A stretch of DNA of 64,000 nt from Silvimonas terrae (GCF_014202765.1 NZ_JACHHN010000008.1:168530-232529); one strand, 5' to 3'; shown: positions 29,497 to 37,572, counted from the stretch's first letter. A program made the numbers and translations. Notes: generated from the sequence alone by a model not told the origin.

Positions 29497-30191
29497 GGTT
29501 CTGCGCCTCTGTTGCCGGCAAGCCACGCGATCATGGCGCGCAAGCGTTCCCAGCCGGATTCGCCGGTGCGGCCCGTTAACGGGCGGGCCAGGTCTGACAG
29601 TTCTATCAGCCGTGCTGGCGGCAATTGCGGTGCGCGTTCGGCCAGATTGAGCAGCAAGCGTTGTTCGCTGTGGCTCAGTGCGGTCGGCGGGGCCAGCGGG
29701 GTAACGTCATCCAGGGCGGGTGAAGCGCGGGTGAGTTCCGGGCGGTAAACCACGATGGTGCCAGCGGCGATATCTCCAAGGCGGCGAAAGCGCCCATCTG
29801 CCAGCATGCTGATCAGGCCGACGCCATAGCAGGCCGGCAACAGGTCGGCAAAGCGGACAATGTTGCGGATCATGCCGGCGCGCCACAACAACGGTGTGCC
29901 ATCGTCCTGGATCACCTTCAGGCCCATCCAGCGCTTGCCGGGGGTCATGCCTTTGCCGCGTACTTCATAGAGCACTTTGTAAAATGAATTGATCAGAAAA
30001 AATCCGATCAGAAATACCCCGGTGCCGGCGCCGCCTGGTAGCGAGGTACAGAAAATGCCCAGGACGATTTGCAGGACGCCGCAAATGGCGGCATCCGCCA
30101 GCCAGGCCTGTGCGCGGCGCACCGGGCCAGCCGGCGTGAAGGTCAGCTCGACGCCCTCAGGGGTGGTGACGCGGTAATAGGGATCAAGCAT
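29493..30191 (-). CDS. RDD family membrane protein, longest copy
   Basis: A 232-residue protein with an RDD domain of three hydrophobic helices (AQAWLADAAICGVLQIVLGIF; GVFLIGFFLINSFYKVLYEVRGKGMTPGKRWMGLKVIQDDGTPLLW; MIRNIVRFADLLPACYGVGLISM) and a 90-residue cytosolic tail. The Arg-Asp-Asp core is degenerate (RRAQAWLADAAI). The tail holds proline-rich and charged stretches (TPLAPPTALSHSEQRLLLNLAERAPQLPPARLIELSDLARPL) and could be the docking site for another operon product, though that is only an inference. The ATG shares a base with the stop of the preceding RDD gene (TGATG). Confidence 0.85.
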   Translation of the reverse strand: MLDPYYRVTTPEGVELTFTPAGPVRRAQAWLADAAICGVLQIVLGIFCTSLPGGAGTGVFLIGFFLINSFYKVLYEVRGKGMTPGKRWMGLKVIQDDGTPLLWRAGMIRNIVRFADLLPACYGVGLISMLADGRFRRLGDIAAGTIVVYRPELTRASPALDDVTPLAPPTALSHSEQRLLLNLAERAPQLPPARLIELSDLARPLTGRTGESGWERLRAMIAWLAGNRGAEP

Positions 30192-30754
30192 CAGGCAAGC
30201 ACGACTTTGGTGTCGGCAATGTTGTCGTGCAGGCACTTGCGGGAGGCGCGGAAAATAAAGGACGCGTCCAGTATGTCTGCTGCGCATTTACTCAGTTGGG
30301 GAAAGCTAAGCACCGCCGTCACTGAGACTGCCGGATAGGAATTGTAGCGGTGAGATAAAGCGTAATTGAAGATTGCGACCAGTATCCCCAGCGGCAATGC
30401 CCGTAGAAACAGGTAGCGTCGCAGGCCGCAACGCTCGCCGGACTGACGTACGATCTTGATACGAAACAGCCATTTGCCTATGGTTTGCCCCGATCTGGAT
30501 AGCAACACCAAATTGATGAGCCCGACGCTGAGTGAGAGCAGAAAGGGCAGAAAATTGGGCAGATTGAACTCACCTTTGGAGAGGGCAATGGATGTGCCTG
30601 TGGTCAGGCCAATCACAGCCCCCCCGATCACCAGCAACCGATCCACTAACGCGGCATACAAACGTTTGCTGCGCGGAGCCAGATCAGTGGCGTGCCCAGC
30701 TGTGGGAATGTCCAGGCTGGCACCCGGTGCCTGATAAGGATTGTGCAAGTCCAT
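30191..30754 (-). CDS. RDD family membrane protein, second of a tandem pair
   Basis: A 187-residue RDD protein beginning MDLHNPYQAPGASL. The NPYQAP leader is typical of this subfamily. RDD core: SKRLYAALVDRLLVIGGAVIGL, SRSGQTIGKWLFRIKIVRQSGERCGLRRYLFLRALP, and a C-terminal FRASRKCLHDNIADTKVVLA. Its C-terminal motif is nearly the same as in the gene upstream (FRASHLCLHDNIADTMVVVA), so the pair arose by duplication. It lacks the cytosolic tail of the third copy. It is 79 bases downstream of its twin. Confidence 0.85.
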   Translation of the reverse strand: MDLHNPYQAPGASLDIPTAGHATDLAPRSKRLYAALVDRLLVIGGAVIGLTTGTSIALSKGEFNLPNFLPFLLSLSVGLINLVLLSRSGQTIGKWLFRIKIVRQSGERCGLRRYLFLRALPLGILVAIFNYALSHRYNSYPAVSVTAVLSFPQLSKCAADILDASFIFRASRKCLHDNIADTKVVLA

Positions 30755-30833
30755 GCTTTTTGTGGATCAAGAGCGGGAAGAAGGCGCCAATCTGCTGCAC
30801 ATCACATGCTGCAGATTGGCGTGCGGTGGTGAC

Positions 30834-31346
30834 TCAGGCCACGACCACCATGGTGTCGGCAATATTGTCGTGCAGGCACAGGTGCGAGGCGCGGAAAATC
30901 AGCAGCACATCGATCAGGTTCACCAGTTGCCCGGCACCCTGGGTGTGGGTAACGATGTTAGCCAGGCCGGCCAGCAACGCAATAGGCAGTGCGCGCATGA
31001 AGATAATGCGCAAGGCGCCGCAGTCATCGCCGTTCTGGCGCACGATACGGATGCCGATTGAGCGCTTGCCAATGGTCTGGCCGTTACGGCTCATCAGGAC
31101 CAGGTTGTAAATCAGAATGGCAACGCCAGCCAGCACGGCAAGGCTCACGAACAGCGTTCCCGCCATGGTTGAGCCGTTTTTCTGCAATGGCACACCAATC
31201 CCGGCGATCAGACCGCAACCCACAAACGTCAACAGATCGACCAGTACGGCTTTGAAGCGCTGGCCACGTGTGGCCAGTTCACCAGATTCTTCGACACCCA
31301 GTTCCAGACTGGCAACCGGGGCTTGATACGGATTCACCTGAGTCAT
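30834..31346 (-). CDS. RDD family membrane protein, first gene of the MoxR operon
   Basis: A 170-residue RDD protein starting MTQVNPYQAPVASLELG. Hydrophobic helices are at about 32-52 (KAVLVDLLTFVGCGLIAGIGV), 62-84 and 120-140. The conserved GQTIGKRSIGIRIVRQNGDDCGALRIIFMRALP loop is complete. It opens the eight-gene minus-strand operon ending with the DUF58 gene at 23545. The promoter should lie in 31347-31588, which contains no gene and no site I can identify with confidence. RDD proteins are sometimes implicated in Na+/Li+ transport, but that role is not shown for this operon type. Confidence 0.85.
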   Translation of the reverse strand: MTQVNPYQAPVASLELGVEESGELATRGQRFKAVLVDLLTFVGCGLIAGIGVPLQKNGSTMAGTLFVSLAVLAGVAILIYNLVLMSRNGQTIGKRSIGIRIVRQNGDDCGALRIIFMRALPIALLAGLANIVTHTQGAGQLVNLIDVLLIFRASHLCLHDNIADTMVVVA

Positions 31347-31588
31347 TCCCTGATTCCTTGCTTTTGGTTATGTGTCCGCCAGAGCGGTGCAGACTGATCC
31401 ATTAGAAAAGAATCATGGTTCTGCGCGCATGATAATAATTCATCCAGATACATCTGACGTACAAGGACAGCTTAATGCGCGGTGATACTGTGTTTTGGTA
31501 ACAACAGGTAAGTCTCAGGGGCGGGATTGGGTCAAATTCTTACAATGTTTCATATTCCTGACATGCCCGCCAGAACCGGGGCACGCAT

Positions 31589-31619
31589 AAAAAAACCGCC
31601 TCAAGGGCGGTTTTTTTGC
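31589..31619 (-). terminator. Rho-independent terminator after the 105-residue unknown gene
   Basis: AAAAAACCGCC-TCAA-GGGCGGTTTTTTT: stem with six to seven A and T on each side. It can serve the minus-strand gene ending at 31639. Confidence 0.85.
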
Positions 31620-31638
31620 ATCGGGCCAGTGCAACCCG

Positions 31639-31956
31639 TCAGCGCACGATATATCCGCGCTGCCCGGCAGCGGCCTTCAGGCGCGCCAGGAAATCGTCAT
31701 CCCCTTCTTGCCAGGGTTCATCCAGCAACTCAGAAGCCAGGGTGTTGTTCAGGTCTTCTGCCGCAGCCGGATCATCAATACCCCAATCAATGATGTTCTC
31801 GCGAACGTGGGTCCAGTCTGCCAGCAGATCGGTCAACTGGGCCGGGCTAAGTACCACGCCGGATACCGACTCAAGATGATTGATGGCGGCTTGCGCTTCG
31901 CCTTCGGAAAGTTGGGTCTCGTCATCCGGTGCCGTAGGGCGCAGAGGGTCGATCAT
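31639..31956 (-). CDS. Small acidic protein of unknown function
   Basis: A 105-residue acidic soluble protein (MIDPLRPTAPDDETQLSEGEAQAAINHLESV…) with no signal peptide, membrane helix or cysteine. The sequence after residue 30 (LSPAQLTDLLADWTHVRENIIDWGIDDPAAAEDLNNTLASELLDEPWQEGDDDFLARLKAAA) is predicted helical with many Asp/Glu. AGGA sits about eight bases before the ATG and a terminator follows the stop, so I consider it a real gene. I do not recognise a family. It stands alone, divergent from the MFS-marR operon. Confidence 0.7.
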   Translation of the reverse strand: MIDPLRPTAPDDETQLSEGEAQAAINHLESVSGVVLSPAQLTDLLADWTHVRENIIDWGIDDPAAAEDLNNTLASELLDEPWQEGDDDFLARLKAAAGQRGYIVR

Positions 31957-32098
31957 GGCGGTGTTCCTGTATTCAAGACGCAAAAAGGGCGGCGATCTTA
32001 CCATTTTTTACGCCGCCGCCGGGCTGGCATATGACCATCCTGGCAGGTCTGCCTGCCGCAGGGTGAGCAGATAAGCCGCCGGGCGACGACAGGCAGAC

Positions 32099-32141
32099 TG
32101 GACATTTCCGGCGCAATTTTGCATAATAATTGACTTGTCAA
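32099..32141 (+). promoter_or_regulatory. MFS-marR promoter with TTGAC-TT-GTCAA operator
   Basis: TGGACA (32099-32104) and CATAAT (32122-32127) are 17 bases apart, each one mismatch from consensus. The perfect inverted repeat TTGACTTGTCAA (32130-32141) covers the expected transcription start. The layout suits repression by the MarR protein encoded at the end of the same operon. Confidence 0.7.
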
Positions 32142-32161
32142 CGATTGATAAAGCAATAGAT

Positions 32162-33763
32162 ATGGTCGCTACCCCATCTGCCGCGCCCGGTGCGCTGCCC
32201 GTACAGACTTTCCGCCAGCGGTTGATGGCCATGCTGGGTCTGTGTTTTGTGCTGGTCATGGTGGCGCTGGACCAGACCGTGGTCGGCACCGCTTTGCCCA
32301 CCGTGGTGGCGGAGCTCAAGGGCTTTAGTCTGTACGCCTGGGTGGGGACCAGTTATCTGTTGACCTCCGTGATTACCGTGCCGATTTTTGGCCGGCTGGG
32401 GGACGATCACGGTCGCAAGCCGTTTGTGATTGCCGCCATCATTCTGTTTACCGTGGCCTCCATGCTGTGCGGCATGGCGCACAGCATGATTGAGCTGGTG
32501 CTGGCGCGCGCCCTGCAGGGCGTTGGCGGCGGCATGCTGGTGGCAACATCGTTTGCCTCGGTGCCGGATCTGTTCCCGGACCCGCACGAGCGCCTGCGCT
32601 GGCAGGTTTTGTTCAGTAGCGCATTTGGTCTGGCCAACGCCATCGGGCCGTCGCTGGGGGGATTTCTGACCGAATACTGCGGCTGGCGCTGGGTGTTTTT
32701 TGTGAACCTGCCGGTGGGTCTGTTGAGCGTATGGTTTGTCTGGCGCTATCTGCCCCGCATTCGGCATGCAGAACACAAGCCCTCACGCCTGGATTGGCCG
32801 GGCGCCTTGCTGATTGCGCTGTTTCTGGGGGGTATGCAATTGCTGGTGGAATGGTTGCCCCAGCACAAAGCCCCCGGTTTGCTGGCCCTGATTGCGGCGG
32901 TGGCAATTGGCGCGCTGATTGTCTTGCTGTGGTGGGAGCGGCGTTGCGCCAACCCGATCTTGCCGCTGGACATGTTTACACACCGCAGCCTGCAGCCCTT
33001 GTTTGTACTCTCGCTGGTCATGGGTTTTTGCATGTTTGCAGTGATGTACTACGCCCCATTGATGTTCCAGGGCGGCTTTGGGCTTTCGCCCAACCAGGCG
33101 GGTTTGCTGATTACGCCGCTGGTGGTGTTCATTACCGTGGGCAGCATTGTGAACGGGCGCGTGGTCACCCGCCTGCCGCGACCCAATGTCATTTTGTATG
33201 TGGGTTTCGGTTTTTTCTGGGTAGCGGCTTTTGGCCTGACCCAGACCACGCTGGCGACACCGCACTGGCTGATTGTGATCATCATGATGCTGGGTGGCCT
33301 GGGGCTGGGCTTATTGCTGCCCAACCTGACCATCTTTGCGCAGGAAACCGCGCCCCGCACGCAACTGGGCGTATCCACCGCCATGCTGCAATCGATGCGT
33401 ATGGTTGGGGGCATGCTGGGCACGGCGTTGATCGGCACCTTTGTCAGCCATCATTACAGCGCCGGCGTGGCCGATTACCTGGCCGCGCAGACGCCTGCAC
33501 AAAGCCAGTGGACCACCACCCTGGCCGACCCGCAAATTCTGGTGAATCACACTGTGGCGCAGCAGTTCACCAGTGCCGTGACGGCGACGGGTGCCAATGC
33601 CGCCCAGATGCTGATTGCCGCGCGTGAGCAACTGGTCAGCGCCATTCACTCCGGCCAATGGGTGGTGGTGGTGTTGATGGTATTCGCACTGTATATGGTG
33701 CACCGTGTGCCGCCGCTGCAACTCAAGCGCCGCACGGTGAAAGTGGAGGCCAGCCATGATTGA
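32162..33763 (+). CDS. DHA2-family multidrug efflux MFS transporter (EmrB/QacA type)
   Basis: A 533-residue, 14-helix proton antiporter. Motif A is GRLGDDHGRK after helix 2, motif D1 (LDQTVVGTALPTV) in helix 1, and motif C of the 14-TM antiporters near LQGVGGGMLVATSF…FGLANAIGPSLGGFLTEYCGWRWVFFVNLPVGLLS. No EmrA-type membrane fusion protein is adjacent, so it may work alone in the inner membrane. The frame opens at a TTG (32135) that lies inside the operator, so I take the ATG at 32162. It is followed by marR with an eight-base overlap. Confidence 0.9.
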   Translation: MVATPSAAPGALPVQTFRQRLMAMLGLCFVLVMVALDQTVVGTALPTVVAELKGFSLYAWVGTSYLLTSVITVPIFGRLGDDHGRKPFVIAAIILFTVASMLCGMAHSMIELVLARALQGVGGGMLVATSFASVPDLFPDPHERLRWQVLFSSAFGLANAIGPSLGGFLTEYCGWRWVFFVNLPVGLLSVWFVWRYLPRIRHAEHKPSRLDWPGALLIALFLGGMQLLVEWLPQHKAPGLLALIAAVAIGALIVLLWWERRCANPILPLDMFTHRSLQPLFVLSLVMGFCMFAVMYYAPLMFQGGFGLSPNQAGLLITPLVVFITVGSIVNGRVVTRLPRPNVILYVGFGFFWVAAFGLTQTTLATPHWLIVIIMMLGGLGLGLLLPNLTIFAQETAPRTQLGVSTAMLQSMRMVGGMLGTALIGTFVSHHYSAGVADYLAAQTPAQSQWTTTLADPQILVNHTVAQQFTSAVTATGANAAQMLIAAREQLVSAIHSGQWVVVVLMVFALYMVHRVPPLQLKRRTVKVEASHD

Positions 33764-34202
33764 GGGCGAACGCAATTTGCTGCAGCAGATCGGCCCGACC
33801 AGCCGTGCCTTGTACGCTGCCTTTGAGGCCGAGGTCGGCCATGCCATGCCGCGCTGGCGCGTGCTGCAAGCGCTGATGGATATGCAAGAGGCCACACAGA
33901 AAGAACTGGCACACCGCTTGTTGATTGATCCGGGCGCGTTGACCCGGCACATGAAGCAGATGGAGGCCGAGTTACTGATCAGCCGTCATACCGACCCGCA
34001 AGATAACCGCCTGACCCGGGTCAAGCTCACTGACGCTGGCACGGCCATGATCATGGCGGCACAACCGCAGCGTCATGCGTTTTTTGAGAAAGCGCTCGCC
34101 GGGCTTGACCCGGAACGGGTGGCGATTGCCCAGACCGTGCTCAAAGAGGTGGAAGAACGCTTGCGCGCCATGAGTAGTGGCCGGGGCGCCACCTCAGACT
34201 GA
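33756..34202 (+). CDS. MarR-family transcriptional regulator
   Basis: A 148-residue MarR protein. The winged helix is WRVLQALMDMQEATQKELAHRLLIDPGALTRHMKQMEAELLISRHTDPQDNRLTRVKLTDAGTAM, with the D-x-R wing (DPQDNR). GGAGG lies six bases before the ATG, which overlaps the transporter gene. Co-transcription with an efflux pump and the palindrome over the operon start suggest autorepression lifted by a pump substrate. No cysteines are present, so a thiol-redox mechanism like OhrR is excluded. Confidence 0.93.
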   Translation: MIEGERNLLQQIGPTSRALYAAFEAEVGHAMPRWRVLQALMDMQEATQKELAHRLLIDPGALTRHMKQMEAELLISRHTDPQDNRLTRVKLTDAGTAMIMAAQPQRHAFFEKALAGLDPERVAIAQTVLKEVEERLRAMSSGRGATSD

Positions 34203-34217
34203 GGTCGACGCCGGCCA

Positions 34218-34709
34218 TCAGGGCGTGTGTCCCGGATCGTTGGCGGCACCGCCACGCTCTTCGGTGCTGACCAGTTTGCGGGTGAGGGTTTTTTCCAGCC
34301 GCCCGCCAAACATCAGGATCACCAGCGCCAGAACCAGCGCGCCGCCCGCCAACTGCCACTGGCCCGCACCACAGGCCAGCCCCAGCATGGCGGCCAGCCA
34401 GATGGAGGCCGCCGTGGTCAGCCCTTCAACCCGGTCTTTCTCGGTGTGATGGATGATCACGCCCGCCCCGATAAACCCGATCCCGGTGACTGTGCCTTGC
34501 ATGATGCGGCTGACATCGCCCGAATCTGCGCCGGCCACACGGCTGATGGTGAGTACCGCCAGCGCCGCGCCCAGCGCCACCATGGCGTGCGTGCGCAACC
34601 CCGCGGGTTTGCGATGAAATTGCCGGTTCAACCCCAGCAACGCGCCACACAGTGCAGCGGCGACCAGGTTGGTCAGGGCATCAGGTAACGGGATCAATAC
34701 GGCAGACAT
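34218..34709 (-). CDS. MgtC/SapB family membrane protein
   Basis: A 163-residue protein with four to five hydrophobic helices. The family signature is clear: LCGALLGLNRQFHRKPAGLRTHAMVALGAALAVL, DVSRIMQGTVTGIGFIGAGVIIHHTEKDRVEGLTTAASIWLAAMLGLACG. It lacks the C-terminal ACT-like domain of Salmonella MgtC, as do the shorter SapB-type homologues. Members are linked to survival under low magnesium or acid, but transport itself is not established. The ATG at 34709 (MSAVLIPLPDAL) begins the first helix properly. It is convergent with marR and 58 bases downstream of modC. Confidence 0.88.
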   Translation of the reverse strand: MSAVLIPLPDALTNLVAAALCGALLGLNRQFHRKPAGLRTHAMVALGAALAVLTISRVAGADSGDVSRIMQGTVTGIGFIGAGVIIHHTEKDRVEGLTTAASIWLAAMLGLACGAGQWQLAGGALVLALVILMFGGRLEKTLTRKLVSTEERGGAANDPGHTP

Positions 34710-34767
34710 GGTCGTCCTGGATATGCAGTGTGCCAGCATTGTGCGTGGGCAAGGCGGGCAACTCAAG

Positions 34768-35628
34768 TCAGGCTGCGCTGACCATGGCGCTGGCACCATT
34801 GAGCGCAACACTCACCCGCTGGCCGACCTTCAGGGCGGCGGCCTCGTCATGGTTCAGCAGCGTGGTCAGCGTTTCAATTCCGATGGCGATGACCACGCGC
34901 GCCTGTACGCCTGCCGGTTCAATCAATAGCACCTGGCCGGCCAGGGCATAGCGCCCCAGGGTATTGGTCTTGAGCAGCACCTCACGCGGGGTGCCGTAGC
35001 GGGTAGGGGCATCTGGTTGCAAATGGGCAACCTGGGTGGCCAGGCGGAATACTTCGCCCGGATCATGGCTGACCAGCACCGTGGTCAGATGCGTTTCGGC
35101 CAGGATGTCCGCCAGCGCGTCTTGCAGATCTGCCCGCAGACGGCTGTCCAGCGCAGAGAGGGCCTCATCAAGCAGCAGTAATTGCGGTTCGCTGGCCAGC
35201 GCCCGCGCCAGCGCGACGCGCTGCATCTGACCGCCAGAGAGTTCACGCGGGGAGCGCTGCGCGTAAGCGGTCATGCCGGTCAAGGCCAGCCAATACGCGC
35301 GGCGGGCGGCATCAGGTCTGGGTTGGGCAAAGGCCAGGTTGCCCTCTACCGTCATGTTGGGAAACAACGCAAAGTCCTGGAACACAAAACCCACCCGGCG
35401 GCTCCGTGGCGGAACCAGCAGGCGCTGGTCGGTATCCAGCCAGGGTTTGCCATCAAACAGCACACTGCCGCGCTGCGGTTGTTGCAGACCCGCCAGGACC
35501 CGCAACAAGGTGGTCTTGCCCACGCCAGAGGGCCCATACAGCGCCAGGCAACCGCCCTTGGGCAAGTCGGTATGGATGTCCAGAATACGGCCGGGCAAAG
35601 CCAGCGAAATTTCAATCTGCAGACTCAT
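34768..35628 (-). CDS. modC: Molybdate ABC transporter ATP-binding protein
   Basis: A 286-residue ABC ATPase, the energy unit of molybdate uptake. Walker A is GPSGVGKTTLL (32-42), Q-loop FVFQDFALFPNMTVEGNL, signature LSGGQMQRVALARALA, Walker B LLLLDEALSALD, H-loop VSHD. The C-terminal 80 residues carry one TOBE-like segment (LAGQVLLIEPAGVQARVVIAIGIETLTTLLN…) but not a full C-terminal Mop domain, so it is shorter than E. coli ModC (352). The missing Mop may be supplied by the separate gene at 36287. It overlaps modB by four bases. Other oxyanion substrates such as tungstate are possible. Confidence 0.9.
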   Translation of the reverse strand: MSLQIEISLALPGRILDIHTDLPKGGCLALYGPSGVGKTTLLRVLAGLQQPQRGSVLFDGKPWLDTDQRLLVPPRSRRVGFVFQDFALFPNMTVEGNLAFAQPRPDAARRAYWLALTGMTAYAQRSPRELSGGQMQRVALARALASEPQLLLLDEALSALDSRLRADLQDALADILAETHLTTVLVSHDPGEVFRLATQVAHLQPDAPTRYGTPREVLLKTNTLGRYALAGQVLLIEPAGVQARVVIAIGIETLTTLLNHDEAAALKVGQRVSVALNGASAMVSAA

Positions 35629-36293
35629 GCGGCTCGCCTTTGCACGCGTTGCAGCGTTAACAGAACCAGGAATGAGAACACCACCAGGATAGCAGCATAG
35701 GTGTGGGCAGCCGGGTAATTGAGTGCCTCCATTTCCTGGTACAGCGCAATGGACGCCACCCGCGTCTGATCCGGAATATTGCCCCCCAACATCAGCACCA
35801 CCCCGAACTCACCCACTGTGTGGGCGAAGGCCAGAATGGCCCCGGCAAACAGGCCGTGGCGCGCATGCGGCAGCCAGACACGCCACAAAATCACCGCTTC
35901 CCGCTTGCCCAGCGTGCGGGCAGCATCCAGCAGATTGATGGGGGTCTGGCGCAAGGCCGCCAGCAGCGGTTGCACCATGAACGGCAAACTGAACAAGACA
36001 GAGCCCAGCACCAGCCCGTTAAAGCTGAACACCAACCGTAGCGAAAAATGATTGAGCAGCCAGCCACCGATCAGCGAGGTTGGACTCAAGGTAATCAGCA
36101 GATAAAAGCCCAGAGCCGTGGGGGGCAGCACCAGCGGCAGACTGATCAGCACTTCTGCCAGCGTGCGGCCACGGCTGCGTCCGCGCGCCAGCCAGGCGCA
36201 CAAGGGCACGGCCAGGATCAGCAGGATAAGCGTGGTCAGCGTGGCAAGTTTAAGCGTCAGCAACAGCGGTTGCGGGTCGATATTGTTCAGCAC
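35625..36293 (-). CDS. modB: Molybdate ABC transporter permease
   Basis: A 222-residue inner-membrane protein with five to six helices. It has the permease features SLPLVLPPTALGFYLLI and the EAA-type cytoplasmic loop LLDAARTLGKREAVILWRVWLPHARHGLFAGAILAFAHTVGEFGVVLMLGGNIPDQTR, which is the ModB/CysT-W pattern. I take the GTG at 36293 with GGGGA four bases upstream; it overlaps the stop of the Mop-like gene by seven bases, so translation is coupled. No modA gene lies before or after it in the window. Confidence 0.9.
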   Translation of the reverse strand: MLNNIDPQPLLLTLKLATLTTLILLILAVPLCAWLARGRSRGRTLAEVLISLPLVLPPTALGFYLLITLSPTSLIGGWLLNHFSLRLVFSFNGLVLGSVLFSLPFMVQPLLAALRQTPINLLDAARTLGKREAVILWRVWLPHARHGLFAGAILAFAHTVGEFGVVLMLGGNIPDQTRVASIALYQEMEALNYPAAHTYAAILVVFSFLVLLTLQRVQRRAA

Positions 36294-36676
36294 TCGATCC
36301 CCATTTCGTTGGCTTTGACCAACCACTCCACCGCCACGCCCGGTGCAAGTGCAAGGCGGCAGGCAGAGCCGGTGGTGATGACTGCATGGACATCCTGGCC
36401 GGCAAAAGCAAAGCGCACGCGGGTCAGCAAGTTGCCTTCTTCCAGCGCCAGCACGGTGCCGGGAATCCGGTTACGCAAGCTGATTTCGCCGCCCAGATTG
36501 CGGGCAATGGCCACTTCGGTTTCCTTGAAAGCCAGCGTGACGGGCGCGCCAGATGCAAGGTCGGGCGGGTCTCCAACCAGCATGGCGGAAAACACCTGTC
36601 CCTGCGCTTCGGCCTCAATCAGCGTAACGCCGTGTTCATGTTCCAGCGTCAACAGCCGGGCGGGAATGCGGTTCAT
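36287..36676 (-). CDS. TOBE/Mop-domain protein, probable oxyanion-binding molbindin-like
   Basis: A 129-residue protein in two beta-rich halves. The second half (ISLRNRIPGTVLALEEGNLLTRVRFAFAGQDVHAVITTGSACRLALAPGVAVEWLVKANEM) is a TOBE/Mop domain as in ModC tails, ModE and molbindins; the first half (LLTLEHEHGVTLIEAEAQGQVFSAMLVG…APVTLAFKETEVAIAR) resembles the linker domain of ModC C-termini. No helix-turn-helix is present, so it is not ModE. It could store molybdate or tungstate, or act in trans as the regulatory tail of the truncated ModC. First gene of the operon. The ATG at 36676 lacks a clear Shine-Dalgarno. Confidence 0.75.
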   Translation of the reverse strand: MNRIPARLLTLEHEHGVTLIEAEAQGQVFSAMLVGDPPDLASGAPVTLAFKETEVAIARNLGGEISLRNRIPGTVLALEEGNLLTRVRFAFAGQDVHAVITTGSACRLALAPGVAVEWLVKANEMGIEC

Positions 36677-36780
36677 GGTGCGCAATGACCATTTTGTTCA
36701 ATCAACGGGGATTGCAGTGGGGGCGCGACAACAACGATAGAAAACGGGGAGATGGGGGTGAAGCGGGGGGAGGTGAACAT

Positions 36781-36866
36781 CAACTACTCCGTCTTGTCGG
36801 GTTGTCGGTCGCCGCCAGTATAACCGAGGCAAAAATGACAAAACGATAATCATTACGGAGTAGTTG
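36781..36866. repeat. 12-bp perfect inverted repeat flanking the mod operon promoter region
   Basis: CAACTACTCCGT (36781-36792) is repeated in inverse as ACGGAGTAGTTG (36855-36866), with 62 bases between. On the minus strand the interior contains TTATACT, an extended -10-like box for the mod operon, and ends about 105 bases before the Mop gene start. The arms could be paired binding sites of a dimeric regulator or a stem at the mRNA 5' end. Confidence 0.5.
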
Positions 36867-36944
36867 AGCTCTATACCAGGTAAAAAGACTCAGCCTGATA
36901 CAACCATGCTGGCAAGACGCCAGCCGGTTTTGATGAGTGCGCGC

Positions 36945-37223
36945 TTAGCGGCGGCGGAACTGCGGACGGTTACCCTGGCCACCAGTCGGTCCGGGTGCAC
37001 GTTCATCCTTGTGACGGAAGCTCACACGGCCCTTGGTCAGATCGTACGGCGACATTTCAACCGTGACGCGATCGCCTTCCAGCACGCGGATACGATTTTT
37101 CTGCATTTTGCCCGATGCGTAGGCAATTACTTCTACACCATTGGTCAGAACCACTTTGAAACGCGATTCCGGGAAAACTTCTGCTACGGTACCTTCCATT
37201 TCAATCAAATCTTCTTTAGCCAT
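36945..37223 (-). CDS. infA: Translation initiation factor IF-1 (stand-alone, C-terminally extended form)
   Basis: A 92-residue OB-fold protein: [74 protein letters not shown], then a 20-residue basic, Gly/Pro-rich tail ending RPQFRRR. IF-1 binds the ribosomal A site during initiation. The canonical factor is about 72 residues, so the tail is an addition. Many betaproteobacteria carry a second infA outside the ribosomal operon, and this solitary, extended copy looks like that one. GGAG sits six bases before the ATG. No neighbour on the same strand closer than 260 bases. Confidence 0.93.
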   Translation of the reverse strand: MAKEDLIEMEGTVAEVFPESRFKVVLTNGVEVIAYASGKMQKNRIRVLEGDRVTVEMSPYDLTKGRVSFRHKDERAPGPTGGQGNRPQFRRR

Positions 37224-37572
37224 TGTTGCTCCAGTCAGGGCTATACAAAAAACCGCAATGCCGCCCGCCAGCCCTTGGCCAGACTGGTGCGCACACGCCG
37301 GTTTTGCTCGGGTTTGCTGCTTTAAAGGCCACCCGGAACGGTCCAGAACACTGGGGTCATACGAGCGGCAAAAAAGGATTGATGCCCGAAACGGACATTA
37401 AACCTTGATAATTATACGCCTTTTTGCTGCATTGCTCCTGACCGGTTGACGGTAAATCCGGTTTTGGGGCATTGGCGCGGTCGTTTGCGGGTCAGATGTT
37501 AAAAGAAAGTGGCGGGCAAAAGGGGCGGGCGATACAAGTAGTAACCTGAAAACGGCGCTGGTGATGATTCTG

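Noticed and set aside
36806..36850. ModE operator before the mod operon
   Set aside because: CGATAATCATTACG has a vague likeness to half a ModE site, but the second TATATA half is absent and no modE gene is seen here.
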